Assembly (NCBI RefSeq): GCF_039544265.1
Contig: NZ_BAABLI010000015.1
Coordinates: 124,001 to 188,000, forward strand
Direction of reading: 5' to 3'
Source: Corallincola platygyrae
GTDB lineage: Bacteria; Pseudomonadota; Gammaproteobacteria; Enterobacterales; Neiellaceae
DNA length: 64,000 bases
Position numbers and translations under genes: made by a program. This document shows, piece after piece, positions 7,717-16,786 of this stretch. Positions within the stretch are counted from its first letter, which is position 1, and every line of letters begins with the position of its first letter. The notes beneath the pieces were generated by a model. That model did no database searches, was not told the DNA's origin, and saw only the letters and a list, made by a program, of their open reading frames with translations.

Positions 7717-10700
7717 ATGGTCCTTACATCCAGTTCATTGAAGAATCCGGCAGGTGTGCTGATCATGGTCGCCATGATCGCGCTGCTGGGTGCATACAGC
7801 CTACAGCAACTGCCGGTTCAACTTTTCCCTACCATTGAGCGTCCGCAGATCTCCATCATGACCTCTTGGCGCGCTGCTTCACCGCGAGAGATTGAGTCTG
7901 AGATCCTTGAGCCTCAAGAAGAGGTACTCCAGGGGTTGCCCGGAGTCGAAGAGATGTCGGCATGGGCAAACCGCGGTAACAGTTGGATAAATCTGACCTT
8001 TGGGTTGGAAACGGATATGCAGAAGACCCTGGTTGAAGTGATTGCCAGGATGAATCGTCTGCCGCCGATGCCGAGAGACAGTGATCCACCGACCATCATG
8101 TTGGGGGGATGGGGTGGTGATACCCCGGCACTGACCTATTTCTTTATCCAGGCGTTACCGGGCAACAATAAACCGATTGGCGATTACCTGACCTTTTTTG
8201 AAGATGTGGTCAGGCCCCGCTTAGAGTCGGTTCCAGGTGTTAGTCGCGCCAGATTAGAAAGTGGTGCAGGCGCTCCGCAGGAGCTGCAGGTAAGGTTTGA
8301 TCCCTATCTTGCCGCCGACCTGGGGATCGATGTCAGCGCCATTGGCGGTTTGCTCGGCAGTGGTAATGACATTTCCGGTGGTTTTGTTGATGTCGGCCGT
8401 CGTCAATACACTCTGCGTTTTGCTGGTCGCTATCAACCTGAGCAGCTGGGAGAGCTGATTCTGGAATGGCGCGATGGTCGTCCTGTGTATCTGCGCGATA
8501 TTGCAGAAATCAGTATTGAACGCGGTGACCGTCAGGGTTTGGCCATCCAGAACGGTAATCCGGCGATTTCGGTGCGGATCGACCGTCAAAGTGGCGCTAA
8601 CGTGCTGGCTACTTTATCGCTGGTAAAAGAGGAAGTGGCCAGACTGCGCGAAGAGGTGCTTGCTGAGAAGCAACTCACCATGGTGCAGTCCTTCGATGCT
8701 TCTGTGTTTATTCTCCGCGCGATTAATCTTTTAAGCGGTAACCTGAGTATTGGCGTGCTGCTTTCTGTGGGTGTGCTGTGGTGGTTTATGCGTCAGGCAC
8801 GAGCAACGTTACTGGTTGCTCTGGCGATCCCTGTCTCTCTGTTATCCACATTTATCGTACTCAAGCTGACGGGCCGTTCATTGAATGTGATTTCGTTAGC
8901 AGGACTGGCGTTTGCCGTGGGTATGGTGCTTGATGCTGCCATCGTTGTGTTGGAAAACATTGTCCGGCACAGGCAACAAGGGGCTACAGGATTAAAAGCG
9001 GCTGAGTCGGGTGCATCTGAGGTATGGGGGGCGTTGCTGGCGTCCACCGCAACGACGGTAGCGATCTTTATTCCGGTAATTTTCCTTAAAGACGTGGAAG
9101 GCCAACTGTTTGCCGATCTTGCTCTGACTATTGCCATCGCGGTTTCTATTTCGCTACTTGTGGCGGTGACCATATTACCGGCCGCGGCCAGTCGTTGGTT
9201 GGTGCGGGATGCGATCCCGGACCGTCTGCAGGGCTTATGGCTGCGGATCACCAATATTGTCATGCGTCTAACCCAATCGGCCAAGCGGCGCTGGGTACTG
9301 ATTGTTTCCATGATGGCAGTGCCTATAACGGTAACGGTATTAATGCTGCCATCCATCGATTACCTGCCTCCTGTGAAACGAGACGCAGTGGATGCCTGGT
9401 TTAACTTCCCACCGGGCGCGTCAATGGAAACGCTGGATAAAGAGATCGTGCAGACCATTGTCGAACGTCTCGATCCTTATATGAAAGGGGAGCAGCAGCC
9501 AGCACTCAAGAACTACTACATCATTCTTTGGCCCAACGGCGGCACCATGGGCGTTCGGGTAAAAGATCAGGATCGTGTATCTGAGATGGAGGCGATTGTT
9601 CGTGACCAAGTGCTGAAGGGGCTGCCTGATACCATGGCTTTTGCTCAGCAGGGCAACTTGTTTGGCGGCTTTGGTGGCGGACGCCATATCGCTGTGCACC
9701 TTAAGTCTCGGGACACCGAATCTCTCATCGACGTTGCCCGCTATGGCATGAATCGATTGAACGAAGTTTTACCGGGTGCCAACGTGCGACCCAACCCGGG
9801 CCTGGAACTGGCCGAACCTGAGCTTCGCTTGGTGCCTAATGACCGGCGTATGCTGGAAGTGGGCTGGAATCGGGCAGACTTGGGACGTCTGGTGCGTTCG
9901 TTTGGTGATGGCCTTTATGTTGGCGAATATTTCGATGGCGACAAACGGATGAACATCATCTTCCGTAGTCAGGATTGGCAATCTCCTGAGGCGCTGGCGG
10001 CGATGCCGTTGGCGACGCCCGAGGGTGGTCAGGTCACCCTGGGTGAACTGGTAGACATCGAGCGTACCGTGGGCCCAAGCCAGGTTCAGCGTATCGACAG
10101 ACGTCGAACCTTTACCCTTGGCGTGTCACCTCCGGAGGGCGTGACGCTGCAGGAAGCAATCGACAAGATTAAGGCTGAAGTTGAGCCTGAACTGATCGAA
10201 AGGATGCCCGATGATGGTGCCATTACCTATGGCGGCAGCGCTGACAGTCTTAAGAGCGCATTACGCAATATGTCAGAAAACTTTGTGGTCGCGCTGTTGT
10301 TGCTGTTCTTGCTAATGGCGGGCCTGTTCCGTTCACCCAAGGACAGCTTGCTGGTGGTATTGTCGATTCCATTAGCGACGGTGGGTGGGGTGTTGGCATT
10401 ACGCCTGCTGCATTTGATTAGCTTCCAGCCGCTGGATCTACTGACCATGATTGGTTTTGTGATTTTGCTTGGCCTGGTGGTGAATAATGCCATTTTGCTG
10501 GTGCACCAAACGCGCAGTGCTGAGCGGAATGGCGCCAATCGCGAAGAAGCTGTTAGACAAGCCCTGCAGCTGCGTATGCGGCCGATATTTATGAGTACCC
10601 TGACCAGCATTTTCGGCATGTTGCCTCTGGTGTTGATGCCGGGTACCGGCAGCGTGATTTATCGAGGATTGGCGACGGTTATTGTCGGCGGAATGTCAGT

Positions 10701-10827
10701 GAGCGCGTTGTTTACATTGTTGCTATTGCCCGCCTTGTTGCGTTTAGGCGAGAAGCCTCTGCAACAGGCCGAAGTGCTGGATATGCCGGAGCGTTTTCCC
10801 ATGGCCAGTGGCAGCAAAAGGAGTTAG
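7717..10827 (+). CDS. RND efflux transporter permease
   Basis: Inner-membrane proton-driven pump of the AcrB/MexB superfamily, 1036 residues. It begins with TM1 (NPAGVLIMVAMIALLGAYSL) and PVQLFPTIERPQIS. The first half carries the central TM4 motif FAVGMVLDAAIVVLENIVRH with the proton-relay Asp. The second half repeats the layout, with LLTMIGFVILLGLVVNNAILLV and RMRPIFMSTLTSIFGMLPLV. The N-terminus is short and lacks a long cytoplasmic leader. The adaptor gene follows after three bases, in the less common permease-then-adaptor order; no outer-membrane channel gene is nearby, so a TolC-like partner would be encoded elsewhere. Substrate unknown. Confidence 0.95.
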   Translation: MVLTSSSLKNPAGVLIMVAMIALLGAYSLQQLPVQLFPTIERPQISIMTSWRAASPREIESEILEPQEEVLQGLPGVEEMSAWANRGNSWINLTFGLETDMQKTLVEVIARMNRLPPMPRDSDPPTIMLGGWGGDTPALTYFFIQALPGNNKPIGDYLTFFEDVVRPRLESVPGVSRARLESGAGAPQELQVRFDPYLAADLGIDVSAIGGLLGSGNDISGGFVDVGRRQYTLRFAGRYQPEQLGELILEWRDGRPVYLRDIAEISIERGDRQGLAIQNGNPAISVRIDRQSGANVLATLSLVKEEVARLREEVLAEKQLTMVQSFDASVFILRAINLLSGNLSIGVLLSVGVLWWFMRQARATLLVALAIPVSLLSTFIVLKLTGRSLNVISLAGLAFAVGMVLDAAIVVLENIVRHRQQGATGLKAAESGASEVWGALLASTATTVAIFIPVIFLKDVEGQLFADLALTIAIAVSISLLVAVTILPAAASRWLVRDAIPDRLQGLWLRITNIVMRLTQSAKRRWVLIVSMMAVPITVTVLMLPSIDYLPPVKRDAVDAWFNFPPGASMETLDKEIVQTIVERLDPYMKGEQQPALKNYYIILWPNGGTMGVRVKDQDRVSEMEAIVRDQVLKGLPDTMAFAQQGNLFGGFGGGRHIAVHLKSRDTESLIDVARYGMNRLNEVLPGANVRPNPGLELAEPELRLVPNDRRMLEVGWNRADLGRLVRSFGDGLYVGEYFDGDKRMNIIFRSQDWQSPEALAAMPLATPEGGQVTLGELVDIERTVGPSQVQRIDRRRTFTLGVSPPEGVTLQEAIDKIKAEVEPELIERMPDDGAITYGGSADSLKSALRNMSENFVVALLLLFLLMAGLFRSPKDSLLVVLSIPLATVGGVLALRLLHLISFQPLDLLTMIGFVILLGLVVNNAILLVHQTRSAERNGANREEAVRQALQLRMRPIFMSTLTSIFGMLPLVLMPGTGSVIYRGLATVIVGGMSVSALFTLLLLPALLRLGEKPLQQAEVLDMPERFPMASGSKRS

Positions 10828-10830
10828 ATA

Positions 10831-11904
10831 ATGAAAGTGTGTAAGTTACTGGCAGCCACCATGCTACTGACCGTATTTGGTTCTGCTCAGGCTGAGCTTC
10901 CCCCTGCGTCGGTTTGGTTGGCGACAGCAGAGCAGCAACAGATGCAGTCACAGCTTTGGTTGCCCGGCTCTGTGGCTTCTCGCCATGACGCTGAGATTGC
11001 GGCAGAGATCAGTGGTCGCCTTACCTGGATTGCAGAAGTAGGCACACAGGTGAAAGAAGGCGAGGTGATCGCCCGCATTGATGACAGTTATCTGCTGCTT
11101 GAGTTGGAAGCCGCCGAAGCGTCAATTGCTCGGCTTGAAGCTCAGCTAACGTTTTTAGATAAAAAATTAGCTCGTTTTATCGAAGTCGCTCGTTCTCAAG
11201 GCACGTCGCAGAACGAGTTGGATGAGCTGACCTCTTCAAGAGACATGGCCGTTCAGGAACTGGTCGAGGCAAAAGTTAGCCGAGCCCAGATACAACACCG
11301 CTTGACTCGAAGCAAGGTCAAAGCACCTTATGAGGGAATGGTGGTCAGCCGCGAACAGCAACGTGGCGAATACACAGATGTAGGTGAAGACCTGGTGCGT
11401 CTGGTACAGATCTCCCAACGGGAAGTCAGAGTGCAGGCGCCGCTAAGTGTGGCCAGCTATCTGAAAAAAGGTGATTCAGTTTTGGTTCGTTATCTGGAGA
11501 AAGACATTCTGGTGTCGGTTCGCACCTTGATCCCTGTTGGCGATGACCGTTCTCGTACCATGGAATTGCGGCTGGCGTTAGAGCAGACTGACTGGCCGGT
11601 GGGGGCAGCGGTAAGAGTCGCCCTTCCAAACAGTGAACCAACCGATGTGATTGCTGTGCCACGTGATGCGTTGGTATTGCGCGGTAAGCAACGCTACGTG
11701 TTTTCCGTTGACGATGAGGGCAAAGCGGTCAGAATCGAAGTAGATACCGGTATCGCTGATGGCGATCAGATCCAGGTTATCGGAGACGTCGGTGAAGGGC
11801 AGCGGGTGGTTATCCGCGGTGCAGAACGTCTCCAGCCCGGACAGGCTGTAAAAATTGAGAATCAACTGGCACAGGCAGAAAAGAGTGCCAATATAGATAG
11901 TTAG
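10831..11904 (+). CDS. RND periplasmic adaptor (membrane fusion protein)
   Basis: 357 residues with a signal peptide (LLTVFGSAQAEL). It has the half-lipoyl motifs flanking a coiled-coil hairpin: AEISGRLTWIAEVGTQVKEG, then about 90 residues of heptad-rich sequence (LEAAEASIARLEAQL to SRAQIQHRLTRSK), then VKAPYEGMVVSREQQRGEY. Beta-barrel and membrane-proximal domains end with GQRVVIRGAERLQPGQAVKI. AAAGGAG precedes the ATG and the gene follows the RND permease directly, so the two form one pump. It links the permease to an outer-membrane channel. Confidence 0.95.
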   Translation: MKVCKLLAATMLLTVFGSAQAELPPASVWLATAEQQQMQSQLWLPGSVASRHDAEIAAEISGRLTWIAEVGTQVKEGEVIARIDDSYLLLELEAAEASIARLEAQLTFLDKKLARFIEVARSQGTSQNELDELTSSRDMAVQELVEAKVSRAQIQHRLTRSKVKAPYEGMVVSREQQRGEYTDVGEDLVRLVQISQREVRVQAPLSVASYLKKGDSVLVRYLEKDILVSVRTLIPVGDDRSRTMELRLALEQTDWPVGAAVRVALPNSEPTDVIAVPRDALVLRGKQRYVFSVDDEGKAVRIEVDTGIADGDQIQVIGDVGEGQRVVIRGAERLQPGQAVKIENQLAQAEKSANIDS

Positions 11905-11973
11905 TTGCTATTTGACGCTGCTACTCCGACCACTCGGGGTAAGTTTGGTCAGCGCACACTATTCGGACATAAT

Positions 11974-12005
11974 AGGCGCAGCTTTTTACCGGGCAGCGCC
12001 TTTTT
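11974..12005 (+). terminator. terminator/attenuator-like hairpin just before fabV
   Basis: AGGCGCAGC pairs with GCAGCGCCT (one A-A mismatch) around a 10-base loop, followed by TTTTT. It ends 25 bases before the fabV ATG. It may simply end the RND operon, or sit in the fabV leader as an attenuator. Confidence 0.6.
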
Positions 12006-12030
12006 GCTTGCCAGAACATAGGAACAGACC

Positions 12031-13215
12031 ATGGTTATCAAACCAAAAATTCGTGGTTTTATCTGTACTAACTCTCATCCAAAAGGTTGTGCTGCCAACG
12101 TACAGGAGCAGATCGCCTACACCAAGGAACAGGGAACTATTGCCAATGGCCCGAAGAAGGTTTTGGTGATCGGTGCATCTACAGGTTATGGCCTGGCATC
12201 TCGCATCACTGCCGCATTCGGTAGTGGCGCCGCCACCGTGGGTGTATTTTTCGAAAAGCCTGGCACAGTAAAACGCACTGCCAGCGCAGGCTGGTATAAC
12301 TCTGCAGCATTCCAGCAAGCAGCTGAAGCTGAAGGTCTGTATAGCAAGAACATCAACGGTGATGCCTTCTCTGACGAGATCAAGCAGCAGACGATCGAGC
12401 TGATTAAGCAGGACCTGGGTCAGGTTGATATGGTTGTTTACAGCCTTGCATCGCCTCGTCGTACCGACCCCAAAACAGGTGAGACTTTCTCTTCTGTGTT
12501 GAAACCCATAGGTAAGGGTTACACCGAACGCACGCTCAACACCAGCAAGTTGGAGATTGAAGAGGTCACCGTTGAGCCAGCCAATGATGAAGAGATCGCC
12601 AATACCGTTAAAGTGATGGGTGGTGAAGACTGGGAGTTGTGGTTGGATGCGCTGCAAGAAGCCGGCGTACTGGCCGACAACGTACAGACGGTTGCTTACA
12701 GCTATATCGGTAAAGAACTGACTTGGCCTATCTATGGCAAGGCGACTATCGGTAAGGCTAAAGAAGATTTGGACCGTGCCGCTGCGGCGATCACTGACAA
12801 GCTTAGCGGCCTGAAAGGCGAAGCGCGCGTTAGTGTGCTGAAAGCCTTGGTAACGCAGGCGAGCTCAGCCATTCCTATTATGCCGCTGTATATCTCTCTG
12901 CTTTACAAAGTGATGAAAGAGGAAGGCAGTCACGAAGGTTGTATTGAGCAGATCCAGCGTTTGTTCCAACAGGTTTATGTTGGTCCAGCGAACCTGGATG
13001 AAGACAACCGTCTGCGTGTTGATGACAAAGAGCTGGCTCCTCATGTTCAGGATGCGGTTGCTGAGTTATGGCCACAGGTCACGACAGAAAACTATGATGA
13101 GTTGTCTGACTATCGAGGCTATCACGCCGACTTCCTTAAGTTGTTCGGCTTTGGGGTAGAAGGTGTTGATTACGATGAAGACGTCAATCCAGAAGTGGAT
13201 ATGGTGTTGTCGTAA
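12031..13215 (+). CDS. fabV: enoyl-[ACP]/trans-2-enoyl-CoA reductase FabV (copy 1)
   Basis: NADH-dependent reductase of trans-2-enoyl thioesters, the last step of each fatty-acid elongation cycle; FabV is the triclosan-resistant type. 394 residues, usual length. The N-terminus MVIKPKIRGFICTNSHPKGC is canonical. The Rossmann nucleotide loop is GASTGYGLASR, and the catalytic Tyr-X8-Lys is in the segment from PIYGKATIG to the following AKEDLD. AGGAACAGACC precedes the ATG. A terminator follows. A second, diverged copy lies at 27979-29169. Confidence 0.96.
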   Translation: MVIKPKIRGFICTNSHPKGCAANVQEQIAYTKEQGTIANGPKKVLVIGASTGYGLASRITAAFGSGAATVGVFFEKPGTVKRTASAGWYNSAAFQQAAEAEGLYSKNINGDAFSDEIKQQTIELIKQDLGQVDMVVYSLASPRRTDPKTGETFSSVLKPIGKGYTERTLNTSKLEIEEVTVEPANDEEIANTVKVMGGEDWELWLDALQEAGVLADNVQTVAYSYIGKELTWPIYGKATIGKAKEDLDRAAAAITDKLSGLKGEARVSVLKALVTQASSAIPIMPLYISLLYKVMKEEGSHEGCIEQIQRLFQQVYVGPANLDEDNRLRVDDKELAPHVQDAVAELWPQVTTENYDELSDYRGYHADFLKLFGFGVEGVDYDEDVNPEVDMVLS

Positions 13216-13235
13216 CTAAAGCTGCAAGCTTTTAA

Positions 13236-13258
13236 AAAGGCGCCTTAGGGCGCCTTTT
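13236..13258 (+). terminator. intrinsic terminator after fabV
   Basis: AAAGGCGCC / GGCGCCTTT stem with a TTAG loop, ending in T's. Confidence 0.88.
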
Positions 13259-13363
13259 GCATTTCTGTAACTTCTAAATTTTGACCAGCGGCGCAGACTT
13301 CAGCTGTTCTAAGCCATAGAATCGGAGCGGTTTGGCAATCGATTTCGTTAGGGATTTTTCTGA

Positions 13364-14665
13364 ATGGTTCAGCGTCTTCTTGGAATAGCTCTGTGCAGTT
13401 TGCTCTTTTTTACCGGGTGTAGTGATGCTCCGGATGCATCACAGGTACAAAAAGCTATCGAGCGTCATATTGTTTGGCAGCCATGGCAGGTTGGCAGTGT
13501 CGCAATCAACAGCGAATCGTCGGTCGGTGATAGTGCGGTGCAGTACCAATTCACAGTAAAATTGTCGCCTAAAGAGGATCTTTACACATATTTGTTTCAG
13601 CTTGGTGACAACCGGGTGGTATCTGTTGGTCGTGCTCAAGGTGATAGCAAACCCGTGGTAGGCGTTGCTGATGGCAAAAAAGGGCCTCATGGTTGGGATC
13701 TTTCCATTGCGTTTAATGATGATGCTTTTGGCCCTGAAGGTGAGCCCAAAAAGGACGGTGACGTCGTTATAGGCAGTGACGAATACAACAAGGCGGTTGA
13801 ACTCGCCAATGCAGAGCTTGCTCAGATTGCGATAGAGATTGAAGAGCTCACGTCAAAATTACAGTTTTCAAGAAAAGAACATCAAGGGATGCTGGCGCAG
13901 CTAAGCGATCTGCGTGATACCAACCGATTTCGGGTTGATAAATTGAAGCAGCAGTTTGAAGGCAAGCGTCAGGCGATCGAGGAGCGCTTTGCTACTCAGA
14001 GCCGCCAACGTCAGTCTCAGTTGAATGAAAAGCGTAAGCAGCAATTGATTGCGCTTAACGTGAAGTTTGAAGAACGTTTCACCAATGCCGAAAAAACTTT
14101 CGCCGATCGACGCCGCGCATTAGACAAAGCCATGGTCGATAATGACCGCAACTACAACATCATGGTTCAGGATGTTCACAAAGCGTACAAGGCGGATATT
14201 GGCGCATTGGATCCGAATTCCATGTCATCTGACGAGTATCGCTCTTACCTTGACGCGAGAGTGCAGTCTCGGGACAAGTCATTGGCACAGGTGAAACAGG
14301 AACATGCGCAGATGCGCGAGAAGATCCGTGTTGATAAAGAACAGTTGATTACGGGCCACAGAGAAAACATGGAGTTGTTGCGTCAGGAAAAACGCACTAC
14401 TTTGGAAGAGGCGCGTCGACAGCAGTCAGATGAAAAGCGCGCCATGTTTGGTGAGTATCAGCAGCAACTGGATGTCTCTTTGGCTGAGTTGGATAAAGCC
14501 TATGAAGCACGCCGCTCAGAACTGCTCAGCGAGGAGAAAGAGCTGAGTCGATCAATGAAAGAGATGGCTCAGCAGGTGCATGAGTTGGAGACGCTTAATG
14601 CCAGTAAGTTGAACCGACGTGACGCACTGACTAAAGGGCTGGAGGCCGCCAGTACGGCCAGTTAA
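13364..14665 (+). CDS. coiled-coil lipoprotein of unknown function
   Basis: 433 residues. The N-terminus (LLGIALCSLLFFTGCSD) looks like a lipoprotein signal with Cys about residue 19, although the box FTGC is not ideal. A globular region of roughly 100 residues follows (QKAIERHIVWQPWQVGS onward). From about residue 140 to 425 the protein is an almost uninterrupted, highly charged coiled coil rich in Glu, Lys, Arg and Gln (for example KLKQQFEGKRQAIEERFA). That could span roughly 40 nm if fully extended in the periplasm. The SIMPL gene follows after 25 bases. I recognise no family. Confidence 0.8.
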   Translation: MVQRLLGIALCSLLFFTGCSDAPDASQVQKAIERHIVWQPWQVGSVAINSESSVGDSAVQYQFTVKLSPKEDLYTYLFQLGDNRVVSVGRAQGDSKPVVGVADGKKGPHGWDLSIAFNDDAFGPEGEPKKDGDVVIGSDEYNKAVELANAELAQIAIEIEELTSKLQFSRKEHQGMLAQLSDLRDTNRFRVDKLKQQFEGKRQAIEERFATQSRQRQSQLNEKRKQQLIALNVKFEERFTNAEKTFADRRRALDKAMVDNDRNYNIMVQDVHKAYKADIGALDPNSMSSDEYRSYLDARVQSRDKSLAQVKQEHAQMREKIRVDKEQLITGHRENMELLRQEKRTTLEEARRQQSDEKRAMFGEYQQQLDVSLAELDKAYEARRSELLSEEKELSRSMKEMAQQVHELETLNASKLNRRDALTKGLEAASTAS

Positions 14666-14690
14666 TTAACACTCAGGTGAGGAATAGTTG

Positions 14691-15359
14691 ATGAAGGCGA
14701 TAAAAGGGAGTTTGGTCGGCTTATTAATGGTGTTGGCGAGTCAGGTTCAGGCTGGCACCATCCGAGTTGTCGGACAGGGACAAGTGTCACAAGTGCCAGA
14801 TCAGGTTGTTGTGCAACTGAGTGTGGTTAAGCTCGCAGATAAGGCTGAGCAAGCCAAACAACAAGCTGACGCTGCGGTTCGCAATGTATTAGATGCAGTC
14901 GCCGCGTTGGATATCCCAACGGAAAATGTCGGCGCCGCTGACCTGCGTTTGTCCCCAAAATACAATTACCAGAAAAGAGAACGAGTACTGCTCGGGATGG
15001 AGGCTAGCCGCCAGATCCGGATTGTTCTTAGTGACGCGTCTCTCCTGGCCTCCCTTTTGGATAACGTGGTTTCGGGTGGTGCGACTCAGGTTCAGGGAGT
15101 ACATTGGCAGTTCAGTCAGTTAGCCAAACTACAACACCAAGCGCGTCTGGAAGCCTTGAAAGATGCGCAAGCTCAGGCAAAGGAACTTGCCGCCGTGTTG
15201 GGAGCAAAGTTGGGAGATGTTGAAACCATCGATACACAAACCCAGCAGGCAGGGGTACCTATGCCGAGACTGAGAACTGCCGCCGCTGAAATGGATAGTT
15301 ATCAACCTGCTTCTCAAAACATTGAGGTACAGGTGCTAGTGGAATTTGAGCTGGAGTAA
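14691..15359 (+). CDS. SIMPL domain (DUF541) periplasmic protein
   Basis: 222 residues from the ATG at 14691, behind GAGGAATAG; a TTG one codon earlier is not needed. The signal peptide ends SQVQAGT. The mature protein shows the DUF541/SIMPL pattern: IRVVGQGQVSQVPDQVVVQL, then YNYQKRERVLLGMEASRQI, and LEALKDAQAQAKELAAVLGA. Bacterial members (YggE and relatives, BP26 of Brucella) are periplasmic, form oligomeric channels or assemblies and are linked to oxidative stress. It is likely co-transcribed with the coiled-coil lipoprotein upstream. Confidence 0.9.
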   Translation: MKAIKGSLVGLLMVLASQVQAGTIRVVGQGQVSQVPDQVVVQLSVVKLADKAEQAKQQADAAVRNVLDAVAALDIPTENVGAADLRLSPKYNYQKRERVLLGMEASRQIRIVLSDASLLASLLDNVVSGGATQVQGVHWQFSQLAKLQHQARLEALKDAQAQAKELAAVLGAKLGDVETIDTQTQQAGVPMPRLRTAAAEMDSYQPASQNIEVQVLVEFELE

Positions 15360-15726
15360 GTCCCCACTTCGGTGCTTCGATCCTGATAGCTTGGCTACGC
15401 TGCTGAAGCACTGCCTCTGTAAATTATTTTGTAAAAAATAGTGTACACAAAGGATTGTTATTCCTTTCTATAATTTTGATATTCATTTTGGTTTTTTATA
15501 CCACATCGGTATTACTAATAGTCGCGCTGGATCGCTACCATGTAGCCCAGCAAAAAGTTAAACAAAACAGATAACGATAATGAAGAGGATCCTTGATGAC
15601 CCTCTCCCCCATCTCCAGAGGGGTTGTGTTAGGAGTGATGTTTGATTTGGTTGCATGCCAGCCAGTCTGACAAAAAAATCACCCAACACGTCTGCACAGC
15701 AAAAATAAAAATAAGTGCAGTTTTCA

Positions 15727-15867
15727 GCCGGTCTCGTTAGAGATCGGCGTTCTATTCAAACGTCATGCGTTAATTGCATGTCAGGTTCAAGCAAAGCAGA
15801 CCGTTCCTGGGTTTGTAATGGTTTGCTTTGATGAAGGGAAAGCGGTGCCGGTGGCACCGCTTTTTTT
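15727..15867 (+). ncRNA. candidate structured small RNA
   Basis: Four consecutive hairpins on the plus strand: GCCGGTCTC/GAGATCGGC with a GTTA loop (15727-15748), CATGC/GCATG (15764-15780), an 11-bp stem CAAAGCAGACC/GGTTTGCTTTG (15792-15830), and a terminator hairpin (15840-15862) with seven T's. No open reading frame explains them. The promoter is not obvious. It could also be a long 3' UTR of the SIMPL transcript. Confidence 0.4.
15840..15867 (+). terminator. strong intrinsic terminator in the intergenic region
   Basis: Perfect 10-bp stem AAGCGGTGCC / GGCACCGCTT with a GGT loop and a T7 tract. It lies 480 bases beyond the nearest upstream gene, which implies a transcript of its own or a long 3' UTR. 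Confidence 0.85.
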
Positions 15868-15868
15868 A

Positions 15869-16060
15869 TACCCAAAACACTTCGTGGGGCATGCCAATGC
15901 ACAGGAGCGTCGATGTACAGGAAGTACGGCCGAAAATTGCTCCTGCATTTTCGGCATTTCCGCCATCCATGGCGGTCGTATGACGCGGGTGCATGGTACC
16001 CGAAACACTTCGTGTGGCATGCCAATGCACAGGAGCGTCGATACCCAAAACTTCTCGTAG
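15869..16060. repeat. 46-bp direct repeats, 128 bp apart, with a partial third copy
   Basis: Copies at 15869-15914 and 15997-16042 differ at two positions; both contain TTCGTG, GGCATGCCAATGCACAGG and AGCGTCGAT. A third, partial copy begins at 16042 (TACCCAAAAC). Between the copies are two perfect inverted repeats, CCGAAAAT/ATTTTCGG (about 15930-15954) and CCGCCAT/ATGGCGG (about 15960-15975). The pattern suggests a dispersed intergenic repeat family or small non-autonomous element rather than a coding region. Confidence 0.75.
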
Positions 16061-16165
16061 TAACCAATCCGTTTAACCGGAAACTCCGTAAGGATAATGC
16101 CGGGCCCAATTGGAAACTTGTCAGTCGCTTGCGTCCGTTTTGCAACCAATGCTAAGGACGAGAAG

Positions 16166-16732
16166 ATGATCGCTAGAAACAGTATAAAGACGCTGATTGG
16201 TATCATGATGCTAGGCATGGTGCCCTTTGCTAACGCTGGCCTATATAAGGCTGTCGCGTACCTGGATTATGCACAGGAAGTTTCACCGAGTAACCCTTTG
16301 CCGAGTTCAGCCATGGGGTATGCCTCTCTGGTGTTTGATTCAGATACCCTGACTCTGGATATGGTCGCTACTATTCAAGGCATCGCTCTGGCTGGTGTTA
16401 CGTTTCCAGATGGCGGGCTTGCCTTTGGCGTATTGGGACCGTTCCACATACATAATGCGCCAGCGGGCGCGAATGGCGGTGTGGTGGTGCCATTTAACAT
16501 GATGAGTTACTTTACCGGTGCGGTTGACGGGTTAATGGTGCAGGCTGATGACATTGCTTTTGATGCGTCGATTCTCACCGAGTTGGTAGCGGGAAATTTG
16601 TATCTTAACCTGCATACCTTGGATTACGGTTCAGGAGAGATCCGTGGCCAGTTATCTGTCGTGCCGGCACCTGCTGCCGTTGGACTGCTCGCATTGGGCA
16701 TATTTGGTTTGATGCGTCTACGTAGTCACTAA
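16166..16732 (+). CDS. CHRD-domain secreted protein with PEP-CTERM-like tail
   Basis: 188 residues from the ATG at 16166, the start that places a signal peptide (LIGIMMLGMVPFANAG) at the N-terminus. The mature part is a CHRD domain: an early YAQEVSP segment, then GPFHIHNAPAGANGG, and the closing LNLHTLDYGSGEIRGQL. CHRD domains occur in chordin and in many bacterial extracellular proteins. The last 25 residues are VPAPAA followed by a hydrophobic segment (GLLALGIFGLM) and RLRSH, a PEP-CTERM variant recognised by exosortase. It would be cleaved and delivered to the cell surface or matrix. Confidence 0.85.
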   Translation: MIARNSIKTLIGIMMLGMVPFANAGLYKAVAYLDYAQEVSPSNPLPSSAMGYASLVFDSDTLTLDMVATIQGIALAGVTFPDGGLAFGVLGPFHIHNAPAGANGGVVVPFNMMSYFTGAVDGLMVQADDIAFDASILTELVAGNLYLNLHTLDYGSGEIRGQLSVVPAPAAVGLLALGIFGLMRLRSH

Positions 16733-16747
16733 AACCTACAGCTGAAC

Positions 16748-16769
16748 GGAGCCTGACATCAGGCTCTTT
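16748..16769 (+). terminator. hairpin between convergent genes
   Basis: GAGCCTGA / TCAGGCTC, loop CA, then only three T's. Weak terminator for the CHRD gene. Confidence 0.5.
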
Positions 16770-16786
16770 CAGCCAGTGAACCTTCA

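Larger units (their letters stand above)
15360..16165. other. 806-bp non-coding region with hairpins and direct repeats
   Basis: No convincing gene. Short frames on both strands lack ribosome sites and overlap the repeats. 15360-15720 is AT-rich with scattered short inverted repeats (for example GGTGCTTC and GAAGCAC flanking 15375-15410). 15727-15867 holds four successive hairpins ending in a strong terminator. 15869-16042 holds a 46-bp direct repeat pair. Both are listed separately. Confidence 0.6.

Noticed and set aside
15787..16218. Minus-strand frames across the intergenic repeats
   Set aside because: They consist of translated repeat copies, lack ribosome sites and show no protein-like pattern.
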